From assembly GCF_019649055.1 (NCBI RefSeq), contig NW_026570421.1, forward strand, positions 1-64,000: a stretch of 64,000 bases of DNA, written 5' to 3'. The translations under genes were made by a program, and so were the position numbers. Source of the DNA: Paramacrobiotus metropolitanus (taxonomy: Eukaryota; Tardigrada; Eutardigrada; Parachela; Macrobiotidae). Positions 30,086 through 43,841 of the stretch are shown piece by piece. Position 1 is the stretch's first letter. The number at the start of each line of letters is the position of its first letter. The notes below the pieces were generated by a model. It saw only the letters and a program-made list of their open reading frames with translations, searched no databases and was not told the DNA's origin.

Positions 30086-33000
30086 ATTATGCATGCCAAA
30101 GGCTGGAGATGTGACGCTTATACGGCATATCTGTACAGTACATCATTGTTCCGGATAATTACAGTACATCTGTATATTGGACAGTGGACACTTAAACCGT
30201 ACAGTAGTTAAGCTTAATTGCGCTGCGGGCTTGCCGGCTTGGGCAGCAGCAGCATCGCAACACCGAGCCAAAAGACTGGCATGCGAAAGCACCTGGGCAA
30301 TGACATCTGAAAGCTTCCCGTTCTTGTAGTTGTAGAATAATACCTACTTTTTCCATAGTTTACATTTAATTATTCGAAATTTGACCTGTTTAATGAATAT
30401 TCGAATTTAATTTCTGATACGTGCTGTGTGCACCGGAAACGGAAGTGGCGGCATTGTGAAGTAGCTGCAGCCGTGAGCGGCGGACCACATGACAGCCACC
30501 TTGCACTCAAAGTGAAAATATTTCAGCAGTGCGTCGCAGTTCTGAACTCAGACCAGACCGTATTTGTATTTGATAGACGGTTCTTGATTTCAGTTTTGCA
30601 GAACAAGCTCTGCAAACACCGATCGTATCCTCTGGTGCAAGTGCACTACTTGTAAAGGGATTGTTAATAATATTTCCCGTCTGCGGATAATTCAAAGAAC
30701 CAGGTAAGAGTCCCCAAGATGGCGCGGACATCAGGAGAACGAAAACGCATGCGTTTCCTAAGGATTCAGGAACGCTTTAAGTTTTGTGTAGTGTGTATAA
30801 GTTTATTTTGTTGTTCGACATGGCGTTGCACTGTCTGATTAGGAATTTAGGGAAGCCATCACTTCGGAGAGGATTCCAGTGGGTCTTCGATCTGCGCAAA
30901 AGTACGTTGAAGACAGCATGGTATCATGACCAGGGAAGGACGAAGCTCTTCGTTGTTTGCTCCGGTGAGATTTGCTTTGGATTGTGCTGCGTTGAACGCT
31001 TAACTGCGAACCTGCTCGTGTCAGTTTTCATTTTAGCTGTGTATTTTACTTGATTTTCTTACTTATATACCACAGAATAATTTTTTTTCAGCAGAACTAT
31101 GGATTCAAAAATTTAGGTTGTTTCGTTTTTACCAAGTTATGAATATGCGCAGTTTCATGATTATTGTGTGCGTACATATTTCAAACTGATATTTTGAATA
31201 TTCAAGCTATAATTTGCTTGCTTTGTTTATTTAAAGCGAATAAGTTACTTTCAAATTCAGTAGAACTTTCACCTGCCAAATTTAACATGAAAAAACAGAT
31301 TTTACCAAAAATAATTAAATAGGTAAATAAATAAATTGTAAATGCGCATAATTTTTCAAATATGTACATGTAATTTTATTTTTATTTTTTCGGATTTGTA
31401 CTTGTCATCCGTGTGGGGGGTTTCTGGATTTTATACGATTTTTGTTCTTCTTGCGTTTTTTCTTGTAATTTGGTTTAAAATTTTTTTAAATGTTTCATAA
31501 TTTTTTAGTGCTGTTTCGGGCACAGGTTGGTTTGGTACTTTACATGATTATTTTTCGAGACCCATCCTAATGGAAAACTGTACTGTGGCAACAGGAAAAA
31601 CGGCAAATTGCCCTTACATCACTTGTAGTGGTGTGTTATGTCGGGTGTTTAAACTTTAAAGTTCGATTGCGCATCGTCACGTAATCGATGGCCTACTTTC
31701 GGGCAAGTTTGATTTTGCTGGTGAAAACCAGAAAACGGACGACGGAGGCCGTCGTGAAAGGGGATCCCTGTGACTCTGTATGTGTGCGTGTATTTGTGTA
31801 GCGTGTGGATGTTGCGTGTTTGCCGATCGATGGATAAATTCCACTTTGCTCCGACGTTTTTTTCGGCACTCGAGTTATTGAATTCTGTGGCTAAATGCCT
31901 GTCACAGGCATTAGTGGAAGATTATCTAAGCGCTCTTGTTTGTGTCCATGGTTTTAGAAACTGTCATATCCCGCCCGAAATCACCTGAAAAATTATGATA
32001 AATATTTTTAATTCGAAGAAAATATCAGCAATAACTATTCCAGACTAACAAATTTTATTCGTACTAAATTACAATTAAAATTCGTAGGCTATTGCTACAC
32101 ATATATTTTTTTGTATGAAACTTGGGTTTTTTTCGTTAATTTTTACGTATGAGTAATCTTATTTGGTGTCTGATTTTTTTGTCCTGGCTTTGGTTTTATT
32201 ACAGTAGTTGTTTTTGTTGCTGCATAAATTTTTTTGTTATAATAGATTATTCCGCTTTTAGTCAGTTTTATTGTCAACATTAATTTAGTGCCGGCGCGTT
32301 TATTTGGTGTGATGCGAGTATTTTATTTAAATAAAGTCAAAATTTTTTTGGATTCCTTTGGCAACAGTTAATCACTCAGAACAAAAGCTGCTAAATGTCA
32401 ATAATGAAATAAAATGAATTTTGGCTTGGTAAATTTTCAAAATTAAAGGGAATAATGTAGGAGCGGCGGAGCACTACAGTTTATACGAGCGTGAAGTACT
32501 GGTGATTTTTTTCGGATATTGGATAATGCATAATACTCGTTTCATGACTTTTGGATTTGTTAGTATTTTCTTTAAATAAAAATTCTCAGTAATGGGATAC
32601 TTATCTTAATTATCTTACCTGGCGATTTGTTGTGTCGTTATTTTTGCGCGTGTTGGATACATTTTCCGCACTGAAGTGACTACACAAACATATAACCGTA
32701 CAAATTCGGGAACTGTTTAAGTTTTTACATAAGACCATCTCATCGGTACGTAGCCGTAGCGCGCAAAGACGACGCGCGGTGCACTTTCGCTCATGTGATG
32801 CCCAATTATCAGTGATTGTTTTTGCCGCGCGGCGAAAGGTATTAACTGTAAGCGCGGTGCTGCATTGCGTAAGGGGGGCCGTGTTGCCCGGTGGGAGTGA
32901 TCCTGCTGGCACCCGTGTCGCTGGCAACATGCACGCGCTCGTCTACCTGCTGTGACGATGAACGGTTGCACATGCGGCAGCGATACTCTTGTCGCTGTGG

Positions 33001-33235
33001 GCTTTTTTCTCCTAAAGGACGACAGTGTAGGTTACCGTGTAGAACGGGGAAATACTATACTGTATAGTGTATACCCATCCCCGGCAAATCCCTCTGCATC
33101 CCACTGGCTTTTTTTCTCAGCGTCTCTTACGCGGTTAGTCAGGCTTAACGGGATTGCTCGGAAATCGATCCCGGCTTTCCCGTTTTGGAGAAGAATGGAC
33201 CAGTCGTTGCGTTCTTTTGTTTCAAGAGCTATTGT

Positions 33236-33281
33236 AACCGGCATCTGCATTACGATTTAACCGGCATCTGCATTACGATTT
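33236..33281. repeat. Perfect 23 bp tandem duplication
   Basis: AACCGGCATCTGCATTACGA with TTT occurs twice head to tail (33236-33258 and 33259-33281). Confidence 0.85.
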
Positions 33282-35992
33282 ATGTTTTCATAAATGATAG
33301 TGAAATCGCTAATTTATTTAGCAAGTTCTCGTAGAAAAACGACTGGCATTTTTATAAACGATTTGTTTTTTCATAAATAACAATAAATTTGCTGATTTAT
33401 TTGGCAGGTTCTCATAGTATCAAAAACCGGTATTTGTAGTATGCTTTGTTCGCTCTGTAAAATGTAAATGACAGTAAAATGATTTTTTCTTTTAATAATT
33501 ATTTTTGTTATTTTCCTTAGGTGTTTTAGCTGCAGAGTTGTGGCGTCTTTTAACAGCTGCAATTTTTATGAGAGAAAAAACTATATGTTTTCGTAATCGT
33601 TATTATCGTTCGTTAATCGTGATTATCATCGAATAATAAGATTTAAATATTTTTATTGTGTGCTGCAGTGAAAACCTGCCACCTTATGCAGCCACTAGTC
33701 TACGATGAATCCTGATATCTGGAAAAATTTGCATACCCGTGATATGTACTTGTATTAATAGTTATTTATTACACATGCACATACTGAATACACATGGTAT
33801 GTCACCATTAGTTCTATGAAATTTTGCATTAATGTGGCAAAAAATCGACGTTTTGTGCGATACGGTTGTACATTTAATTATGTAAAAAATGGTTGCAGAT
33901 GTGTTTTGCTTATTTTTGATCTTCATTTTCTGGCGCTGTTGTTTTCCATCAAATCGGTGATAAATGCATCGCATGCCCGCACAGATGATTAGACGATAAA
34001 CGCAGTGCGTAAAGTGCTGGAAATTGTGGGAAAATGATTACATCCCGTTCCTCGGTGGAAAAAAAATGTTGGTGATGATGGAGGGCGGAGAGGGACGGGG
34101 CACAGCACGGTCCCTGCGCCAGCGTCTAATCTGGCTTGATCCAGCCGGAACAGAGTACGTACAGCAGCCGACCGTGATTAGGCGCCGGTACACACGCTCC
34201 GCCGCTCCGGCTGCGCTTTGCGCCGTGCACTGCGTAAAACATAACTTTGATTCCAATTTGCATGTCAAGAAAAGGAAGATTTATCGACTCAGCTGATAGG
34301 CCACCGCTCATCCAAGCCGCGCGCACTGCCATGATCGGCGTAATTTTAAACTAGTTTAGAAAAAATCGTCGGCAGAATATTTGGCCTATTTTCTCTAATT
34401 AGGGTGGAGCGCGGATTTAAAAGACGGCGGGAATATTTTCAGAAAATATTTTCGTTAAATATTTTGTCCGGATTATTTTGCAGACTATTGCCGTGAACTA
34501 AAATTTTTTTGTTTTATTGGATGCTTTTCTATTAGTTTTTAGATTAAAAAATACTTTGTAAGTGCTCTGTATTTTGACTGATTTGAATTAAGTACCTAAA
34601 ATATTGTAATGAAATGCTTTACCAGAAAATAAAAGCAGTAGATTTGCTCATGACTTGGTAAATAATTTTGCCGGAATTTACATAATACTGCTAGCCAGAT
34701 TATTTCGAATTATGTAAATTGGAAATTATGTAACAGTAAAGTAACAATAAATCGGTATTAAAAGTTAATCAAATTAATATAGGAAATTATCAAAAAGAAA
34801 TCAGAAATAATACAAACTGGAAATATTTTTTCTGACAATAATGTTTCATTTGAAATGAGATAAAAAGGTGAAAACTTAATAAAATAAAATACTGTTAAAA
34901 ATACATCAAGTTAATGTGGGAACACGAAATTGTAAATTCATGAAAATAATTTTAAAAAAAATGTGGAAAAATTCCGTCTTATGGTGACCGGCTGTTTGCC
35001 AAGTTCGATCATCGGCAGATAAACTTCTTTTATTACCGCGACTTTAAAAACTTTACACAGCGGAAACGCGCCGTTCGATTGGCGCGCGGGCGCACACACG
35101 GTAGCAGTTGCCGGCGCTGATCGCCCGCCGTTTATTGGCTTTGCCGGTCACGTGGTATCGACGTTTTTCACATCATCAAACGGTTGGCGGACAAAATTTC
35201 GCATTACGCCTGTTCATCGCGTATATACACACATATACAGTCTGAGCAACACACAGAAACATTTCGCTGATAGGAAAACGTAATAGAAGTCGCTTGTTCT
35301 CGGTGTGTACATGTTATATACGAGAATGAAAATAGTAGAGTGACAAATTGCCATGGTTGCTGGATGAAGGAGTTGTGCAGTTTGCGTGTTAGACCCAGTT
35401 TTGCTGCTCCATGTGCGTTTATTATCCAGCTGCTCCCAGTTTCTGCTGATGCCGTAGTATGCGGGTGTGTGTACTCCCTTTTTGCATAAAATAATATATG
35501 TGCCTGTCAGCTGCAGGCTGCTTGCCCAGCGCAAATAACGCCGCAGCTATCTGCCTCATTATTCGCCTGTTGACATCCGACAAACAGATCTGTTTGTTTT
35601 TTTTTGCCCGTGATTTTTTGGCCAAAGGTGAGGGCGCGACAAGCGGCGACATTCAGCGCGCACTGGTTTGTCTGCGTTGTGGGCAGAATTATCAAGCGAT
35701 GCGCTTTTTGTGATTTGGAAAAATGCGATTATAACGTCGTGTTCCAGAAGCATAGTCTTATCCTTCTGAAATTTTTTTTAAAACAGTTATTGCAAAATAA
35801 ACTGGATTTTTAAAAATTTTTATTTTATTTTTGCCTTGGAACATTTTGCATTTTAAAGCCAATTTTCCGAATTTTTGACTTCGTTTTCTTTGATTTTTTT
35901 ATGAACGTTCTGAATTATTTAGTAATTTTTTTAAATCGTTTTGGCAGTCAGAAGTTTTGCGTTATAACGGCAGTTAGTTTGTGTTGTTGAAC

Positions 35993-36006
35993 GTAGTGCA
36001 GTGGCG
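35993..36006 (+). repeat. tRNA-Val-like 5' motif copy
   Basis: GTAGTGCAGTGGCG is preceded by AAC. It matches the D-arm/A-box part of eukaryotic tRNA-Val and is one of at least ten such copies in this window. Confidence 0.35.
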
Positions 36007-39000
36007 AGTTTGTAAGCCGCTTTAAGCCTAATCAGTTCACGGACGTAAATAGCTAAAATTATTTTGCCATGTAGTCATTCTTTTTATTGATGTTGATCTA
36101 CTGCTCGCATATTGTCGGGCATTGTTAAATTTATTGACATATTTTTCCGCTGGCTGAACAGTTACACTTACGTGTATGCTGTTTTTTTACCACTGGTTTA
36201 CCTTTTTGGAAAGTGGCCTTTGTGGCTTAAATGGACTAATTACTCTGACACTGTCACACTCTGAATGGATACTTCGTCAGGTGCATTTGGCATCTTAATT
36301 GATACGGCTGATTTCCTAACGTGGCTGTCTGGAGGGAATTTGTACAAATGCTTATTCAGCCGGAAACGTAACTTAATGTCATGGAATATCTTTGAATAAT
36401 TTTTACGAGAATTTATTTTTTAAAATTTTTGGTATTAAAGACATATCTTGTATTAAAGTATTGTATTGGTATTAAAGACATATCTCGATTTTATATCTTG
36501 TTACTTGAATAATTTTGATTATTCATTTCCTTAATTTTTTAAATAATTTTTGAGCTGGTGAATTGGTTGCGAAATTTTCATACGAAACAAAAAAGAAGTC
36601 GAGTCACGAAAAAATTTCCACTATGCGGAGTTGTAGTTATGAAGAAGCCGTGTGTGCGGAAATAGAATGGCATGCCTGAGAGCGGCGCGCTGGTAACGAT
36701 TAATTAATTTTTTGCTGCCAACCCCTTGATTGTGGTGATTTTGGCAGCGGGAAAATGTGTGTACCGTTTATCTGATTAATCTGCCATGTGATTATTAATT
36801 CATCGGGCAAGAGGATATCAAATGCTGCCATCTCCTCCAATGGTGCTCCGGTTATTTACACGATTACATTATTTTTGTATTGCTGTTGGCTTTACTAATT
36901 TGATTTTCCCATTTTAATCTTGAATTTTTCCTTTTTTTTGGTTGATTTTGTTTTTCTACTGGGTGTGCAGTACGTTGTTCTATAATGTGGGATTATTTCT
37001 CATTTCATAAGATCCTTGCGACAGTCGAAATTCTTTATGATTTCAAGAGAGATCGTAGAACGGTGGCTACTATGTCTTGGACTAAATATTACGAGCTTGT
37101 ATGTTTTCTTTGGCGTTCCTTCGCTGGAAGAAATTTGCAGAATAATTATGACGTTAGTAAAAAACCGCTGCGCTTTACCATCGAGCAGCTTTATATATTT
37201 TCTATGTGTAATTTTGCGTGCTGATTATTCAGTCTATGCCATTTTTTTTGAGCAATTTACTGGAATAATTGTAATTTGTAAGTAACTTTTGCAAAAAACT
37301 TTCAACATTTCCATCGAAAATTTTCTAATTTGGTTCTCGTTCCTCTATCCGTTTCCAGATCCAGAGCTTATCGACGGGCTTAAACTACTCCCTAATAATT
37401 GTTTTCAAACTGCGTGATTTCTCGCGAATATTTCTGTAGCTAGGTTTTGTTTCCCATTTTTCTTTTGGAAGAAATTCCAAGAAAAATGCTGCGACTGGCA
37501 AAAACCGTCGGGAAATTTTCTAATCTGATTTTTGTCGTCTGCCCTGCTTGTCCGCATCCGGCACCGGTCGCCGAGTGAAGGGCTGTTGAGGCGGTTCGGG
37601 GAAGAAAAAGGGGGAAGTGGCCGGTGTGTTTCACGTCTGGTTGAGCTTCGGCCAACGCGCAACACACGCGCACGATGAGAATCATCCGTCTACGAGAGCG
37701 CGCGCTGGCATTCCCTGGCACCGGAAAGGGAGAGAGTGCGGAGCGTTGGCTGGGCGAAAAAGGGGATTATTATTGATCGGAGTGTCCGTGTACCGAAGAG
37801 AGAGAGAGACACAGAGCCGGGTGTGTGGCACATGTGCGTCTTTGGTGGTCCTTAGGACTGTATCGTGTAATGCCAATTGGCAGCCTCACTACAAGTACAG
37901 TGTGGGGAGAAAATGTGTGTGTATGTGCACAGACGTGCGCGAGATGAGATGCTACTTCACAGCCGTGAGATTAGCTTCTGGCACGCAATCGACGGGCAAC
38001 TAACTCTCCTACTGTAAGCTCTCGTCTCGTTTTGCGGAGCAGTTTTGGATTTTTCAGGAGCTCGGGTATTTTTTTCTCAGGACACGTGGTGGTTGGGAAC
38101 GATTTTTGCGGATTGTTTGATGATGATTGTTATGATTATTATTAACCCCGACTGACTGCCGTGTAACTTTGTAAGTGGGTGCCTGGGCTTGTTTGTCCGC
38201 CTGTGTAAACAGCACGGGTCTCTCGACGGTGACGCGCGCGTCGCGGTTAGAAGCGTGTACGTGCACGGGAACCGGGACCGTATGGTGGTGTGTGGGGCGC
38301 GGGAGAGGCGGTTGGTGGATTTTTCCGCGCGGTGGTGGGTGGGTGTCCTGCAGGGTGGAACGTGTTTTTGATCAGGACATGTATTGCGTTTTAATAGACT
38401 TTTTTAAAAATTTATTCCATATTTAATTGCGTCTCGCTGCATGCCGGTAAAATATTTGTGATAGTTTTAAAATGATTGCTATTTATTTTTTTATTTTATT
38501 TGCAGAGTTTTTTCCCATACTTGTATCTGTATTTTGGGAATTTATAAAATTATAATACATATGTAATTCCGTCTCGAATAAGTTTTTGATTATTTGAATG
38601 TTGCTCTGATCCGGTTAATACTTCCTTGAATTTCTCAAATATGTCGATTAATTCTGTCGGATATTTCTTGCCAAAAACTTTGCCATGTATTCCGTGAATT
38701 TTAAAAACAAGGTTTAGTTCGAGCCGATTTCTTGATATTTCTTGATACTCTTACTGCAGTAAATACTTTTTCGACTATTTTAAAATTATTTCAGTTGAAT
38801 CTTCAGAATGTTTCTGCAGAAGAGTTTGCCGTACATATATTCTGTGTATTTAAAAAATATTGCCTGGTGTGTTTTGAATATGATTAATCGTTTAATTTTG
38901 GTTGGTTTCGCTAAATTTTTATTTTTATATTCTTCTCAAATTTTCGGATCGTAAGTGGCATATTTATTTCGGTTGGAAAAAGATTCAAAAAAAGTAGAGT

Positions 39001-41260
39001 AACGAATAATAACCAAATAAAAAATTGAGAAAAAAATCTTGTAGCAGTCGGGTTTCTTGCCATATTAAGAATGGCGGATCATAAATTAAACCGTCATTTT
39101 CGTTACGTTTCCGCGTCGTAAAAACTTTTTGAATGGACGTCGGAACGAACGGTGAGCGGGCTGGCGCTGCGCCGCGGCGGCGCTCATTAGCGCTGTAGTA
39201 CAGCGCGTAACGCGGGTGCGTATTTATGTGTGTATATATATGCGGCGAGCGATGTATATATGTGCTGGGGGTGATGGAATGAGAGCTATGGAATAAATTA
39301 ATGACAAATGGCATCTTCTACGGTTATTTATGGTATTGTATCCGCACCGGTGACATGCTAGGCACCGCCGAGCAACGCTAACTGCTCCCCTACATTCCGG
39401 TCGGGGAGTTGGTGAAAAAACACGGCCAGCGACACACACACCGACGACAGAGCGAATGCGGTAGAGAACGAGAGAGAGAGACTGTAACAGAATAGTTTTG
39501 GGCCACGGCGACGGTTCCGGTGCGAGTAAATGATTTTTGCCGCTGATGTTTTACTGCCGCAGCGTTTTCATCAGTGTGTTCGCGCCCACCGATTTGTGTG
39601 GCCGTTTGGGCTTCCCTGCCGTTTGCGTTAATCATATTTATGCGCGGACGGTTTTTTTATGCAAGATTGTCCGGTTTGCAAGAGGTATTTTGCCCATAAA
39701 TAATTTGGAATTTATTTTTACTAATAAATTTAGTATTATTTATTTTAAAAAAATTATTCTGATTTTTTAGTAGTATTTTTCGCAATAGAAGAATTCCGAT
39801 TTTGTCGTTCTGATGAAAGATTGCATGGAAAAAGAGTAAACTGAAGAGTTGAGCATTTTCAAATGATTTTCTATTTTTTTGGCGTTTTTCGGGAGTTTTT
39901 GCAATAAAAAAATCTTAATTTTTTATTTTCCGGTTTTACAGATTCATTTGAAATTTTTGACTTTGTCGTTCTTGTGAAGATTGCCTGAAAAAAAAGTGTA
40001 GATAGAACAGTGAAGAATTTTTCGATGGTTTTGAGGATTTTTTTGTGTCTGTGAATACAGGAATTTTTATTTTCGAATATGTGCGGATTCACCGCAATTT
40101 TCTTCCCAACAGCGAGTACACAATTATCATGGAAATTTAATTGAAAAATCCATAGGATAAAAATAGCAGAATTACCGCTTGGGTGGAGTCGCTGTGTGTA
40201 TAGAGGGAGGAAAAATCATGGATAAATCTGCCGGCTGCCAGCGTGATTTGGGCGCAGTCATGTGGAAGTGGGACTGTTGTGTGTGTATGTCGTGCAGGTA
40301 GTGGACGAGGTACTTGAGGCAAAGTGGTAACTTGAGCGCTCCTGACACACGAGCTGCTGACTGCGTCGCGCTGATTGTGTCCCGTCCACTCGTGGCTGGA
40401 GGAAATGTAATGGAACTAATAAGAAAGTGAAGCGTCTTGTGTGCCTCACTGCGCATCCCGCTGTATAGCCACAGTAGCGGGACTATTCCCCGGGATATAC
40501 CATCCGGGAACGCCGGTTGGGTGGGGGCTGCGATGTGTGCGGCGTTTCTCTCCCGTTTCCGCCGAGTTTGACCGGTTTCTGTCTGCGTCGCAGAAAATTA
40601 CTGTATTTTTTTATCTACGAGACTATGACCAAGAAATTTGTTTTTCTTGATTTTTTTTTATTTATTGAAAGTTTATTCTTCTGGTATCTGAAACTATGAC
40701 TAAGAAAATTTAGTTTTCTTGATGAACACGGTATCTAAAATTTTTGTAGCTTTTTCTTCAAATTTTGTTTAATGACAAAAATTTGATAAAATTTTTTTGG
40801 TTTTTTGTAATGGACGATTCTTAACCAACGGTTGTTATGTTTCTGAGAAAATAGCCGTTGTTGTTCCAGAAAATTATGCTTTATAAATAACAGGTCCATG
40901 TTCCTGTTCTAATTTAAATGTGTATTATTAAAGGAATTTTTGTCACAATTTTGAGCATATACCGACAGTAAACGTGCTGGATGAATTTTGCAGACGGTAT
41001 TTGCTGGCTAGTTTTCTGGAAATTTATCAACGATAAAATCGCTTAATGAACTTCGTAAAGCGTGCCTGCATAATTTTTCTTATCATTTATCGACAGTAGA
41101 GTTGCTGAATAAGTATTTACAAAGCGTAATATAATTCTACAATTGCGTTATGCGAGTTACGTAGTGTATGGGCCTAGTGCTGCGGTTCCGGTCTTGTTGA
41201 CCCCACAAATTACAAAATTTATTTGTTGAATGTAAAACAAATTTTTTTGTTTTGCAGATT

Positions 41261-41619
41261 AGTTTCTGCTGGACGTGATGCCGTTGCGAGCGCTGCATTT
41301 AGCCGTGTCATTGGAGCGTATGTTGGACCGATAATGCAGGGAAATGGTGGAGTGATGAGCCCGTGGTTGTCTGGTTGTTGTTCGGTTGTGGATGGTGTAT
41401 GTTAACGGAGGGATCTTGGTTGTTGATGGTGGATGCGGAGTGCGGTAGCGGGTGCCCCCGGACCCCCAGATGATTCCCTTCACCACCAGTGTGTGCTGGC
41501 CGCCGGCGCGAAAGGCCCCGCGGGAGGGACAGCCGCCGCCGCCGGCTCACTGGCGATCTCAAGACGTCCTTGCTCACGCCCCAACGCCCAACTCCGCTCA
41601 GGCCACAGCGGACAGCCAA
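41261..41619 (+). CDS. Orphan 5' exon with start codon at 41470
   Basis: TTTGTTTTGCAG precedes a 359 nt segment. An ATG at 41470 opens 50 codons beginning MIPFTTSVCWPPARKAP and ends phase 0 at CAA followed by a GTACGC donor at 41620. The product is Pro/Ala rich with basic patches and no known domain. The segment stands out as GC-rich in A+T-rich DNA. It looks like a second exon with 5'UTR plus start codon. Its partner exons are unknown. It lies upstream of the PDE7-like gene, but the phase 0 end does not fit the phase 1 entry of the exon at 61505, so direct splicing to it would break the frame. Confidence 0.35.
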
Positions 41620-42463
41620 GTACGCGACGTGTCGTGTTTGTGTAATTTTTCTTAACATTTCACCCGGCGACACTCGGTTGTCAGGTGATTTCCAGATTTT
41701 TTTCTTCTATACTTTTCATTGGATATTTTGGTCTTCCTGGTACCTATTTTGCATCGTGTGCTAGGTTTGATTTTTGGTGATTTAATTTCTGGTACATTTT
41801 GTTTCAGAAAAATTCATTTGGTACATTTGTTTCATTTGTTCATGGTCTCCAGGTTTTTTTGTTCTAAATTTTTCGTTGAGTAATTTAGTTTTCTGGTACA
41901 TGTTTTGTACATAGTGCTGGGTTTGATTTTTCTGATTTAATTTCTGGTACATTTGTATCAAAAAATATTCTTCGTGGTCTCCAGGTTTTTTCGAAAATTT
42001 TCATGGGTTATTTTGCTTTTCCGGTATTTTTTACTGGGTGCTGTGATTGATTTTTCGGAATCAGTTTTCGGTACGTTCTATGGGATATAATTTTTCTGGG
42101 CCGGATGGATTTTTTTTTATAATAATGGATGAATTTTTTACGGCTGTAGGATTGTAGAACCTTGGGTTTTCATCCGGGAGTAGCATCAAATTTGGTTATA
42201 AATGATTGTTTTTCACGCAACTGCCGCGCTGATTTTGGATTATTTAGGTTGCTGTTTGTTACATTTTTACGCTTTCCATTAATTATTAATGAGCGCATGC
42301 GCGAGTCGTGCGTAATATGTGTTGGCCGGTTGCGTATTCAGTGTGTATTTGTATTACAGCGAAATAGTGATTTGTTGATTAATTTATGTTATGGGGCCCG
42401 GTGAAGTGTGCTGGCCGGGGTAGATTATTGCCGCTGGTTAGCCGACTTAATGGGAGCGCGCGG

Positions 42464-42471
42464 TGACGTCA
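42464..42471. promoter_or_regulatory. CRE palindrome (TGACGTCA) in a CpG-rich island
   Basis: An exact CREB/ATF site in GC-rich DNA about 12 kb upstream of the PDE7-like first exon. Feedback of cAMP on a cAMP phosphodiesterase gene would be plausible but is inferred. Confidence 0.4.
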
Positions 42472-43833
42472 AGCCGACGGATATTGGTTGTCATCCAGGT
42501 TGCCGGCGTTTACGGACGCGCGGCTTTTCATTTCCCCGCGATCCAACGGATCTCCATTTGTCTAATGCACCTTGCCGGCTAATCTCGGGCGTGAGCCGTA
42601 TCATCCGCTCGCCACTCGCTGGCAGATGCGTAGGCGCGCGTAACAAAAGCAGCGTTTCCCCGTAATTTACCATGTACATGGCGGTCGGATTAAGTTCCTC
42701 GTAAGAAAAATAATAACGCAGAAAGCGGGCTGTATTTCTGCAGTGAATCCTCTTTTTTATTTTGAAATACATCCGTTATATTTTCGTTTGCCGACTATCT
42801 GGTTCCAGTACCGATTTCTTTAATTTGAAATTTTTTTAAATTTGTTTTCAGAAAATAATGGCATAGAAGGCTGAGAATATTTTCGGCTGTGAAAATTTTA
42901 AAAAAAATTCTCGTAGTTTTAATTTTTTTTATCCGCTGTTGTAATCTTATAAGAAATTCGTTCAATTTTTTTGCCGACAATCACCGTAGAACAGTACTGT
43001 ATTGAATTCTTCGACTTAGGACGTGGTTTACGTTTTTACGAAGTATAAAAATTTTGGTCGCGAAAATGCGTAGTAATTATTATTTTAACATCAGCAGGTA
43101 GCCAATGAATTTGTCAATTTTGTTATAAAAAAATTTATATATAAAATACTGAAGCCTGGAAGGTGAAAAAATAATGTGAAAATTTAGAAGGATTACATGT
43201 GTTTTGATCTTGTCGAAACTGGGAAGTGGTGGCCTTCGGTTTTCTTCGCATTTTTACAATAAAATCCCGGTCTTGTTGTTAAGGAACCGAAGGTTACGGT
43301 AATACTATTTTTACTGTTTTACGAAAATGATTAAGTAACACGTATTTTCTACGAGGTAGCAGTTTATTGATGCGTTTTGCGAATGTAATCCTGATCCGTC
43401 CCTGGAGCGGCAGGCGATAAGAGAGACATTCCTCGGTATTCCGGATGATGGACAATATTAATAAATTTTTAACAAAATGGCACGTTACTCATACGAACAG
43501 CGGGAATAAAACCGAACTTTCTGTGAAATATACATAACCGTAAAATTATTACCAGAATTACTCCACGTGAACATTCCAAAATGGTAAAATCATCGGCGAT
43601 AATCGACAGCGCCGCGTATAAAACTGCCGGAAAAATAGGCATGAAAATGCCGGCACATGCAGTGGCCGTAAATGCGAGGAGCCATAAAATAATTTGCGTT
43701 TTTTTACGAGCCGGGGTAGAGCCCTGGACGGCGTATATGTGGCGCGTGGGGTCTGGTTTTATGGAGTTCCGATGGTGGTGATGATAAAAAGCCGGGCGCG
43801 ATCGATGGGGAGCTGCAGCGCGTGTCTATGCTG

Positions 43834-43841
43834 TATATAAG
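43834..43841 (+). promoter_or_regulatory. TATA-like element in a GC-rich island
   Basis: TATATAAG is followed by about 190 bp of GC-rich sequence (43842-44030), as in a promoter with its first exon. The ORF across it is not convincing, so any transcript may begin with an untranslated exon. Confidence 0.25.

Larger units (their letters stand above)
30086..41260. other. Long gene-poor stretch with CpG-richer islands
   Basis: Most is A+T-rich DNA with runs of T. Islands richer in G+C and CpG lie at about 32.7-33.0, 35.05-35.17, 37.5-38.35, 39.1-39.6 and 40.4-40.6 kb. The 35.1 kb island has two inverted CCAAT boxes (ATTGG) and a CACGTG E-box. These may be promoters, untranslated first exons or enhancers. 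Open frames in the islands (for example 37617-38003) have low-complexity products and were not accepted. Confidence 0.3.

Noticed and set aside
37617-38003. 128-codon ORF in a CpG-rich island
   Set aside because: Low-complexity, Cys/Arg-rich product of the kind that GC-rich DNA gives by chance; the island is more likely a promoter or untranslated exon.
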